DNA from: Thermoplasmata archaeon
GTDB lineage: Archaea > Thermoplasmatota > Thermoplasmata > Thermoplasmatales > Thermoplasmataceae
Reading direction: 5' to 3'
Assembly (NCBI GenBank): GCA_021816385.1
Contig: JAKAYJ010000027.1
Span: 1 to 11,180, forward strand
DNA: 11,180 bases
This document shows positions 1 to 5,851 of this stretch, piece by piece. The notes beneath the pieces were generated by a model. It ran no database searches. It was not told the origin of the DNA and saw nothing but the letters and a program-made list of their open reading frames with translations. The position numbers and the translations under genes are program-made. Numbering within the stretch: position 1 is the stretch's first letter; every line of letters begins with the position of its first letter.

Positions 1-359
1 TAAATGATAGTCAGTGAGAAGATCGAGATCAGGCTCATCCCAGAATAGTAACTTGCGGAATATGAATAACCTGCATAGATTATGGATAGAATGGTTAGTA
101 TTATCAGCAGGAATTTCAAGTATGCCCTATTTCTGTTATTTACTTTCCTGAAAGAAATGATCTCGCCTTTGCCGTTTGTATATGAATAAAACCCCTTTTC
201 CTTCAGGGCATTGTATAGTTGCTCGAATTTTTCACTGCTGTACTCACTTTCTGGTATTTTAAAAGTCAGGATGTTGTTGTCTCTCTCAACCTTTAGGATT
301 GTGAAAAAAGACGAGAATATTCTTATTTCATCTTCGTCCTGATTTCTGGTGCCGGCCAT
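1..359 (-). CDS. Membrane protein, 5' part only; possible M50 (site-2-protease-like) metallopeptidase
   Basis: Only the first 119 codons lie in the window; the rest runs off the left edge. The reading begins at an ATG at 359-357, 22 bases after the alaS stop and on the same strand, so it is probably the second gene of an alaS operon. I see no Shine-Dalgarno sequence before it. The product starts with a charged soluble domain of about 78 residues with alternating strands and a helix (segment around residues 43-56, FEQLYNALKEKG). A basic stretch (RKVNNRNR, 71-78) and a hydrophobic segment at about 81-97 (LKFLLIILTILSIIYAG) follow. A second hydrophobic stretch is starting when the sequence ends. 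This plan (small N-terminal domain, then 'LLxxLTxxxxxxxGY') resembles archaeal M50 intramembrane proteases. The diagnostic HExxH motif would lie just beyond the window, so the family call is an inference; the membrane-protein call is firm. Confidence 0.6.
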   Translation of the reverse strand, partial: MAGTRNQDEDEIRIFSSFFTILKVERDNNILTFKIPESEYSSEKFEQLYNALKEKGFYSYTNGKGEIISFRKVNNRNRAYLKFLLIILTILSIIYAGYSYSASYYSGMSLISIFSLTII

Positions 360-381
360 ATATGTATTCGTTATGCTAAAT

Positions 382-3024
382 TTAGTTTATTAAATTTTCA
401 CTTTTAAGCTGGTCTTGATTGATTGGGATTACCTGGCCCTTACCATCCCATTCTATTCTTGATATGCAGTTCACCAGTTTTTGAAGTTCTTCCCTGTTCC
501 TGCCCACAATGGTCTTTTTTCCTTTTGTGGAGAGGATGAAAGTACCTGATTTACCCAGAGCCATTGGGACTGCCAGCTTCAAAAGTTCTTCTCTTTCCAG
601 ATTTACTATCCAGACAGTGGTGTCGCATAAGATCAACTTCTTTCCCACATCAAAGAGATGTGCCAGTATCTCCTTATTCACAATAGTTACCTCATCCCTT
701 AAGTGGATGAGTTCTTCTATGCTCTTCTCAACTTTTTGAACCGTGTCTTCTGTTGATCTTACTATATTTTTAATCTGGTTCATGTCCGATTCAACACTTT
801 CAACATAGTTGAGTGCTGCATTACCCGCAGCAAATGTAAATCTATATATCCCCTCCTGAATGCTTTCCACCTTGAGAATCTTCAAAAATCCTATCTCTGC
901 TGTACTGGAGAGATGAGTTCCGCCACACCCCTCCACATCAACTCCCTCTATCTCTACCACTCTAAGCTTCCTGGATAATGGAACGCCTCCTTCAAAAAGC
1001 CTGAACCCGTAGGTATCAATTGCCCTGTTCCAGTCCATGAATCTTGAAGTTACTTTCCTGTTTTCTGTAATTCTTGAAAGACATTCATGCTCTATACGTC
1101 TGATAGTTTCTTCTGTGATCTTGCCGTTGTAGGTAATATCAATTCTTGATGATTCCACACCTTTCTGGGCTCCCGCCTGCCAAACCTGATCCCCCAATAG
1201 TTTTCTTAGTGTGCCAAGCAATAGATGGGTTGATGTATGATGAACCATAAGCTGTCTCCTCCTTGCTACATCAACATATCCTTTTACCCTTGTCCCTTTT
1301 TCGATATGACCCACTATTCTGTGAACAACTGCATTCCCTTCCCTATATACATCTACCACGCTGTATTTTTTTGAACCTACCTGGAAATATCCAGTATCAA
1401 ATGGCTGACCACCTCCCGTTGGGTAGAAGGCAGTCTGGTTGGTTACCAGAAGATCGTCTGAGGATTCAAGGACAATGGATGTGAATTCAAGCATGTTTGG
1501 ATCGTCATAATAGAGCGGTCTTGTTTCGAGGCCCTTGAATATGGAAACTCCATCCTTTTCCCCGATTCTTTCTTCTTTTCTTGAATGCATTTCGACTATT
1601 CTTGCATGAAAATCAGCTGGGACAACCAGTTCCTTTCCCTGTTCCTTCATTATCTGTGAAACAAAATCTGGAACGAGACCATAGGAATCGTAAAGCATTT
1701 CCAGATCGCTGAATTCCATTGTTCCCTTTTTCTTGAGGATCCTCCTTACTACTTCAGTTCCTTTTTCCAGTGATTTTTCATACTTATCCCTCTCTTCATC
1801 AATTATTTCCTGAAGAAATTTCTCTGGAAAATCATCAACAATACCTTTCATGTTTGAAGCCTGGAGCTTTATTATTTCCATCAGGGTACCCTTGAAATGA
1901 AGATGATCCATTGCCCTGAAGGACCTCCTGAGAAGTAGCCTGAAAAGATAGCCAACCTTTACATTACTTGGTATGACATAATCTCTGGAAAGAAGTATTA
2001 TTGATCTTGCATGGTCGCCAAGGACATATGCCTGCCTGATTTTCTCAACATGATCCCAGTTGATTGCCAGATCATCCCTAACAACTTTCCTCACCTCTTT
2101 CTCTATTTCCGATGGCAACCTATCCGGATCTGAGGAATATATCTGGGTTATTGCTCCCATTTCTGAGATATTTTCAAGTTCAACTCCCGATTCTCTGAGT
2201 ATATGAGAAATTACGCTACCATATGTTGAATCATATACAGTTGGTGAACCCTGGGTAACCCAGCTGATTCTTTCAAGCCCGTATCCAGTATCAACAATGT
2301 TCATTTCCATCCGGGAATATTTTGATCCTTCAATCTCTATGTTACCTTCCGGGTCTTCCCTTAAATCCATGAACACCAGTGTACCCACTTCAAGACCCCT
2401 GACGAAAACTTCCAGAGCATCTCCTGCATTTCCTCCTCCTGACCAAGGCTTCTCCTTGTATGAAATTTCTCCTCTTTCTATTCCCACTACTTCAGAAAAG
2501 AATCCATCACATCTGGAAACAGTTCCTTCCTTCCAGTAATGGCTTTCCCTGCTATTGTTGAAACTATCATGACATAGCATCTCAAAGCACGTTAAATGCC
2601 TCCCGGAAACTCCAACCAGATCCAGATCATTCATCCTTATTGATGGCTGTGACATAACAAGTGGATTGCCAGGGGGCGGAACAAGCCCTGAAGTAACATG
2701 AGGCTGGAAATCATAAATTGAAGCATTGACAAGGAGAACGTCATCCCTCCATCTTGGTACCACAGGGTATGGTTTTATGTATTTGTGATCCTTTGAGAAA
2801 TATCTAATGAATTCTGTCCTGACCTGATCAGGAGATAATGGTCCCTTACCCGCGGGATTTCCAATAAACCCATAAGAGTCACAGGGAGGATCTCCACACG
2901 TCATCCTACCAGGGTTCTGCGTCCAGAAAAAGTTTTTGCATGATATGCACTGTTTCCTCTGAAACCCATTTTCCTTGAAAAATTCCAGTTGGAATGGGCC
3001 ATTGCTTTCTTCCTCAGTATCCAT
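382..3024 (-). CDS. alaS: Alanyl-tRNA synthetase, archaeal type
   Basis: Cytoplasmic class II synthetase that charges tRNA-Ala with alanine and edits mischarged seryl- or glycyl-tRNA. The 880-residue protein has the full archaeal architecture. An N-terminal extension has four cysteines likely to bind zinc (C26, C29, C43, C48; CISC then CGDPPC). The catalytic core spans about 70-370, with the archaeal sequence around 98-155 (LLVNASIYDFQPHVTSGLVP onward) and a motif 3-like segment DTGYGLERI (245-253). An insertion/tRNA-recognition region follows, then the editing domain with zinc ligands H596 and H600 (HTSTH) and C700 and H704 (CGGTH). A C-Ala domain with coiled-coil character begins about 745. 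All key residues are present, so both activities should be intact. The ATG at 3024-3022 is preceded by a G-rich stretch (GGGGG, ending 4 bases before the ATG). The M50-like gene follows closely downstream. Confidence 0.97.
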   Translation of the reverse strand: MDTEEESNGPFQLEFFKENGFQRKQCISCKNFFWTQNPGRMTCGDPPCDSYGFIGNPAGKGPLSPDQVRTEFIRYFSKDHKYIKPYPVVPRWRDDVLLVNASIYDFQPHVTSGLVPPPGNPLVMSQPSIRMNDLDLVGVSGRHLTCFEMLCHDSFNNSRESHYWKEGTVSRCDGFFSEVVGIERGEISYKEKPWSGGGNAGDALEVFVRGLEVGTLVFMDLREDPEGNIEIEGSKYSRMEMNIVDTGYGLERISWVTQGSPTVYDSTYGSVISHILRESGVELENISEMGAITQIYSSDPDRLPSEIEKEVRKVVRDDLAINWDHVEKIRQAYVLGDHARSIILLSRDYVIPSNVKVGYLFRLLLRRSFRAMDHLHFKGTLMEIIKLQASNMKGIVDDFPEKFLQEIIDEERDKYEKSLEKGTEVVRRILKKKGTMEFSDLEMLYDSYGLVPDFVSQIMKEQGKELVVPADFHARIVEMHSRKEERIGEKDGVSIFKGLETRPLYYDDPNMLEFTSIVLESSDDLLVTNQTAFYPTGGGQPFDTGYFQVGSKKYSVVDVYREGNAVVHRIVGHIEKGTRVKGYVDVARRRQLMVHHTSTHLLLGTLRKLLGDQVWQAGAQKGVESSRIDITYNGKITEETIRRIEHECLSRITENRKVTSRFMDWNRAIDTYGFRLFEGGVPLSRKLRVVEIEGVDVEGCGGTHLSSTAEIGFLKILKVESIQEGIYRFTFAAGNAALNYVESVESDMNQIKNIVRSTEDTVQKVEKSIEELIHLRDEVTIVNKEILAHLFDVGKKLILCDTTVWIVNLEREELLKLAVPMALGKSGTFILSTKGKKTIVGRNREELQKLVNCISRIEWDGKGQVIPINQDQLKSENLIN

Positions 3025-3059
3025 AATCCCCCTATTCTATCCTTATCTTAAATTATTCT

Positions 3060-3103
3060 CATATTTTTCTCCCTCAATGGAGGAATCTTAAAAATTTATA
3101 TAA
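3060..3103 (-). promoter_or_regulatory. Candidate alaS promoter region with TATA-like box
   Basis: Read on the minus strand, TTATATAAA (3103-3095) is the best TATA-like sequence upstream of alaS. It would place transcription start near 3073 and leave a leader of about 50 bases. A second, weaker AT-rich element (AATAATTTAAG, about 3057-3047) is centred about 26 bases before the ATG and could serve a leaderless transcript. I cannot choose between them. The leader from the distal site contains GAGGG (3075-3071), then ATG AGA ATA ATT TAA (3062-3048), a possible four-codon open frame described in the findings. Confidence 0.4.
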
Positions 3104-3172
3104 CTCAGGGCAACAATTGCCATTTTTTCATAAATGTCAAAAGAATGATATCTCTATATCCCTGGAAAATCA

Positions 3173-3184
3173 TTTTAAAAAAAA
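3173..3184 (-). terminator. T-tract terminator after flpA
   Basis: On the minus strand a run of eight T (3184-3177) follows the flpA stop codon by 13 bases, and a further T-rich stretch comes soon after. Archaeal RNA polymerase terminates on such T tracts without needing a hairpin. This separates the flpA transcript from the alaS promoter downstream. Confidence 0.6.
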
Positions 3185-3197
3185 TGCCTTAACAAAC

Positions 3198-3866
3198 TTA
3201 TTTAACATTTTCTAGAAACAACAGAAAATGTCCTTTGTGATAATTCGAAATATCTGTTATGGAAATTATGTGAATTCCTCCTCTCTTTTTCAATAGCCCC
3301 ACAACCTCGTTAAGAACTTCGGAAGGCTTCCTTGAGGAATCCACGGAAGTTGCTTTGAGGATGAAAATAGTATGTTGCCAGTGCTCGAAGCAGTCCAGAT
3401 TATTAAAGAGAATTGATAGCTGATCACGCTGTGAAATATCCTGATATATTATCTCCGGATCCCTTTCAATGAAGAATGAATACTTATCTGGATTCCTGGC
3501 ATTTGAAAGGACGGGATAAATATTATTTCTTCTCTCTGCAAGCTTTAAAAGTCCTGAAAATGGCTCGGGGGAAAATTCTACGGCAAAAATGTGCCCATCA
3601 GGGGAAAGGTCTGATATATGGCTTACAGTAGTACCAAATGATGCACCAAGATAAAGGATATCAGAATCTTCCAGTATGGGCATACCAGAAAAACCATTAT
3701 AAATGGCGGCAGAAAGCTTGCTCCTCTTTGGGTCCCAGAGCCTGTAATTTTCTCCGTTCATCCTTAATTGCTTTTCTCCGTAAACACTATCCTTGAAATT
3801 TGAAGCTGTATAAATTCTGCCCTTTATTATTCTTATATTCTGATTGATGAATTTCTTTGGAAACAT
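3198..3866 (-). CDS. flpA: Fibrillarin-like rRNA/tRNA 2'-O-methyltransferase
   Basis: FlpA is the SAM-dependent methyltransferase of the archaeal box C/D sRNP. It adds 2'-O-methyl groups to rRNA and tRNA under guide-RNA direction, together with Nop5 and L7Ae. The 222-residue product shows the family signatures: WDPKRSKLSAA (44-54), SAM-binding motif LYLGASFGTTVSH (71-83), VEFSP (96-100), IIYQD (139-143) and ILKATSVD (169-176). The expected K-D-K-H tetrad can be read as K50, D143, K171 and H213. One deviation is HKGH (210-213), where most fibrillarins have an acidic residue before the final His (KDH or RDH). Its ATG shares one base with the stop of the upstream 92-residue gene (TAATG), and GGTGA at 3880-3876 could act as a Shine-Dalgarno, so translation is probably coupled. 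The usual archaeal partner gene nop5 is not adjacent. Confidence 0.93.
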   Translation of the reverse strand: MFPKKFINQNIRIIKGRIYTASNFKDSVYGEKQLRMNGENYRLWDPKRSKLSAAIYNGFSGMPILEDSDILYLGASFGTTVSHISDLSPDGHIFAVEFSPEPFSGLLKLAERRNNIYPVLSNARNPDKYSFFIERDPEIIYQDISQRDQLSILFNNLDCFEHWQHTIFILKATSVDSSRKPSEVLNEVVGLLKKRGGIHIISITDISNYHKGHFLLFLENVK

Positions 3867-4144
3867 TACGAAAGTTCACCACATATTCCCTTAAACTCTT
3901 CATCATCAGATGTGACAAAAAATATTGAGTTTTCTCCAACTTCTATACGCTGCTTTATTCCGACCTCGATCACTTTCTTTTCCCTCAACTTGATGAACAT
4001 GGTATCCCTATCCATTAGTTCATCCCATATACCAGGTCGCGGCTTGATGAGAACAGCAAGATAGGGGGGCTCTTCACTAACAGTATATGCTTTTGCCTCA
4101 ATGGAACTATCTGACTTTTTTGAGCTTGATACCTGTATGAACAT
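3866..4144 (-). CDS. Unknown 92-residue protein in the flpA operon
   Basis: I do not recognise this protein. It is soluble, with no signal peptide or membrane segment, and looks mostly beta-stranded (LAVLIKP 29-35, FIKLR 50-54, KVIEVGIKQRIEVG 57-70, SIFFVTS 73-79), with an acidic patch DDEEF (80-84). The first 15 or so residues are Ser/Lys-rich. The only two possible metal-binding or redox residues are not paired (single Cys near residue 88). It is the first gene of a two-gene operon with flpA, one-base overlap, and starts just downstream of a dyad-containing promoter. The context suggests a job linked to RNA modification or its expression, but this is association only. The ATG at 4144-4142 has a TATA-like element about 26 bases upstream, fitting a leaderless start. 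The tight overlap with flpA argues that it is a real gene. Confidence 0.72.
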   Translation of the reverse strand: MFIQVSSSKKSDSSIEAKAYTVSEEPPYLAVLIKPRPGIWDELMDRDTMFIKLREKKVIEVGIKQRIEVGENSIFFVTSDDEEFKGICGELS

Positions 4145-4161
4145 AAAGGTACATGTATTAG

Positions 4162-4206
4162 TCGATTAAAAATTCTCTCACTGTGTGTGAGATGACATGT
4201 AATCGA
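4162..4206. promoter_or_regulatory. Concentric double dyad between divergent operons; candidate operator
   Basis: The outer arms TCGATTA (4162-4168) and TAATCGA (4200-4206) are perfect inverted repeats. The inner arms TCTCAC (4176-4181) and GTGAGA (4187-4192) are also perfect, with a 5-base spacer TGTGT. Both pairs are centred on the same base, 4184. The left outer arm overlaps the TATA-like element of the minus-strand operon (gaatttttaatcg on that strand, about 4175-4163). A dimeric regulator bound here would therefore compete with TBP/TFB for the flpA-side promoter. The bound protein and the regulatory effect are inference. Confidence 0.45.
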
Positions 4207-4230
4207 GTGAAACAGAATTTAAACAATAAA

Positions 4231-4238
4231 TGTATATA
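4231..4238 (+). promoter_or_regulatory. TATA-like box for the zinc-ribbon/aEF1B operon
   Basis: TGTATATA lies about 40 bases before the zinc-ribbon start codon. This predicts transcription start near 4261 and a leader of roughly 14 bases that contains GAGGA (4264-4268), a possible ribosome binding site 6 bases before the ATG at 4275. Confidence 0.45.
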
Positions 4239-4274
4239 AGAAATTGAAATTATGAGCGATTAAGAGGATGTTCA

Positions 4275-4442
4275 ATGGGAAACAAAGAAGATTGCAGTTC
4301 ATGCGGTAAAGGTCTGATAGGTGAGGGCTATTCTATATTCGACTGCCCTAACTGTGGAGAAAACATTATAGGGAGATGCAGAAATTGCAGGGAGCACACT
4401 ACGCCTTACACGTGCGAGAAATGTAACTTTACAGGTCCATGA
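4275..4442 (+). CDS. Small Cys8 zinc-ribbon protein, COG2888 type
   Basis: A 55-residue protein built from four CxxC pairs: C7/C10 (CSSC), C24/C27 (CPNC), C35/C38 (CRNC) and C47/C50 (CEKC). Eight cysteines can bind two zinc ions. The size, four evenly spaced pairs and position directly before aEF1B match the archaeal family described as a predicted zinc-ribbon RNA-binding protein with a function in translation (COG2888). The molecular role is not firmly known. The start is ATG at 4275, preceded by GAGGA. The stop TGA (4440-4442) overlaps the GAGGT that forms the ribosome binding site of the next gene, so the two are almost certainly cotranscribed and may be translationally coupled. The reading is short and easily missed by length-filtered gene calling, but the cysteine pattern leaves little doubt that it is real. 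Confidence 0.88.
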   Translation: MGNKEDCSSCGKGLIGEGYSIFDCPNCGENIIGRCRNCREHTTPYTCEKCNFTGP

Positions 4443-4445
4443 GGT
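4441..4445 (+). promoter_or_regulatory. Ribosome binding site that decides the aEF1B start
   Basis: GAGGT matches the archaeal anti-Shine-Dalgarno (complement GGAGGTGA). It lies 7 bases before ATG 4453 but only 1 base before ATG 4447, favouring the shorter protein. It overlaps the stop codon of the zinc-ribbon gene. Confidence 0.65.
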
Positions 4446-4452
4446 AATGAAG

Positions 4453-4719
4453 ATGGCAGATGTGGCAATTACATTTTCAGTTTTACCAGAAGAGTCTGAC
4501 TCTGATTTGAATGAGATGTCCGAGAAAATTAAAAGTTCCCTGAAAGATCAATGCAGAATATCCAACCTTGAGATCAAGGAAATCGCCTTCGGACTCAAGA
4601 AAATAAGCCTTGAAGTTGTCGTCAGGGATGATGAGGGGCAACAGGATAAGATCGAGGAGATCCTGAGAGGCATCAACGGTGTTGGGCAGGTAGATGCAGA
4701 AGATATGAGTCTAGTTTAG
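4453..4719 (+). CDS. ef1b: Translation elongation factor 1-beta (aEF1B), nucleotide exchange factor for aEF1A
   Basis: This is the archaeal guanine-nucleotide exchange factor that recharges aEF1A with GTP during elongation. The 88-residue product is the single alpha/beta exchange domain with no eukaryotic extension. It aligns by eye with archaeal family members: MADVAITFSVLPE at the start, then LNEMSEKIKSSL, the conserved EIAFGLKKISLEVVV, and GINGVGQVDAEDMSLV at the end. I place the start at the second in-frame ATG (4453). GAGGT at 4441-4445 is 7 bases before it but only one base before the first ATG (4447), and family members start with M-x-D-V. It sits 10 bases after the zinc-ribbon stop and 8 bases before the glycosyltransferase start. 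Confidence 0.95.
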   Translation: MADVAITFSVLPEESDSDLNEMSEKIKSSLKDQCRISNLEIKEIAFGLKKISLEVVVRDDEGQQDKIEEILRGINGVGQVDAEDMSLV

Positions 4720-4727
4720 ACATAAAA

Positions 4728-5816
4728 ATGACCCAGCTATTTCTAGACTATTTTATTGAAGGAATTTTTTATTTTATCATTGCGCTTATTGTTATAATTT
4801 TTCTTGCACAACTGTATCTTTCACTTCCCAGAAGATTTAAGAAGAAGTACTTAGGAAACCCAGAATTTAAAACGCTTGTAATAGTTCCATGCAGAGGCGT
4901 AGATTACTCTTTAGATGATGACCTTAAGTCCTTGAAAGAACAAAGTTATGAAAACTACAAGATCATAGCGGTCATTGATTCGGAAGATGACCCTTCAGCT
5001 GATCATATCAAACGCAATAAGATAGAATACGTTATAAACGAATGCCAATCAGGAGGAAGTGGAAAGGTAAAAGCCATAACAACCGCACTGAGGAAATTTA
5101 ATGATTATGATGCTTTCGTAATTGTAGATTCTGATGTGCTTGCAGATAAAGACTGGCTTGTGAATCTACTGCGTCCCCTGACCGATGAATCTTACGGTAT
5201 ATCAACAACATTCCCTTACTTTGAGGCAAAAAATGGCTTCTGGTCCAAGTTCAAGACAGCCTGGGGATTTGTGGGTGTGGGAATGATGCAGTCTGATATT
5301 ACGGTATTCGGATGGGGCGGCTCCCTTGCATTCAGGAAAGGCCTGTTTGATGAAAAGAGTCTGGTCGATTTCTCTGAGGCAGTTTCTGACGACATGGCAA
5401 TAACAGACCTATGTAAGGCAAAGGGAAAAAAGGTGGCATATGTTCCAGATAGCATAGCCACCATCAATTCCCCGGACGATTGGCCCGTTTTCAGGGAATG
5501 GTCAATAAGACAGACATCTCTCTTACTGAGCAAAAGCAGGAATGCATACTATATAGGAATATTACTATACGGTTCATCAGCACTTCTTTTCATAGGGGCT
5601 ATATTGCTTTCATTGCTTGTCTCAGGTTACTTCCTGGTCCTTTTCCTTCCCCTTGTACTGAATGAGATCAAGATGTTCAGAAGATTGCGAAGAAAGCAGG
5701 CTGTTTACGTACTTGTACAGATTGTTCTTCCATTCTTCTATGTGTGGAATCTCCTTGTTGGTTCTAAAAACAGGGAAATAACATGGAGAGGAAACAGATA
5801 CAGTCTATACAAGTGA
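4728..5816 (+). CDS. Membrane-bound family 2 glycosyltransferase (ceramide glucosyltransferase/HpnI-like)
   Basis: A 362-residue GT2 enzyme expected to move a sugar from a nucleotide donor to a lipid or other membrane acceptor, with its catalytic domain in the cytoplasm. The order is an N-terminal membrane helix (about 10-32), the GT-A domain (about 47-270), and a C-terminal hydrophobic block with two or three helices (about 275-311 and 325-343). Visible motifs are VIVPCRG (51-57), the metal/nucleotide DxD as D134-S-D136, SDD (220-222) as the likely catalytic acidic pair, and REWSIRQ (256-262), which resembles the Q/RxxRW motif of ceramide glucosyltransferase-like enzymes. The C-terminal WRGNRYSL (353-360) is also typical. 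The acceptor cannot be read from sequence. The start is 8 bases after aEF1B, without a clear Shine-Dalgarno, so it is probably cotranscribed. The neighbouring GlmM-like gene suggests envelope or glycolipid sugar metabolism. Confidence 0.85.
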   Translation: MTQLFLDYFIEGIFYFIIALIVIIFLAQLYLSLPRRFKKKYLGNPEFKTLVIVPCRGVDYSLDDDLKSLKEQSYENYKIIAVIDSEDDPSADHIKRNKIEYVINECQSGGSGKVKAITTALRKFNDYDAFVIVDSDVLADKDWLVNLLRPLTDESYGISTTFPYFEAKNGFWSKFKTAWGFVGVGMMQSDITVFGWGGSLAFRKGLFDEKSLVDFSEAVSDDMAITDLCKAKGKKVAYVPDSIATINSPDDWPVFREWSIRQTSLLLSKSRNAYYIGILLYGSSALLFIGAILLSLLVSGYFLVLFLPLVLNEIKMFRRLRRKQAVYVLVQIVLPFFYVWNLLVGSKNREITWRGNRYSLYK

Positions 5817-5821
5817 TAGAA

Positions 5822-5830
5822 TTTTAAAAT
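5822..5830 (+). promoter_or_regulatory. TATA-like box for leaderless glmM transcript
   Basis: TTTTAAAAT is centred 26 bases before the glmM ATG at 5852, the standard archaeal distance from TATA to transcription start. The message would begin at or next to the start codon. No ribosome binding site is visible. It lies in the 35-base gap after the glycosyltransferase stop, so glmM may be transcribed both from here and by readthrough. Confidence 0.55.
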
Positions 5831-5851
5831 AGAACCAGCCCATAGGGTATT

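Noticed and set aside
509..2539. Several plus-strand open frames of 70-80 codons inside alaS
   Set aside because: They lie antisense to a full-length, motif-complete AlaRS and have no recognisable protein features or promoter.
4252..4263. Three-codon frame ATG AGC GAT TAA before the zinc-ribbon gene
   Set aside because: It lies at or upstream of the predicted transcription start (about 4261), so it would probably not be in the message.
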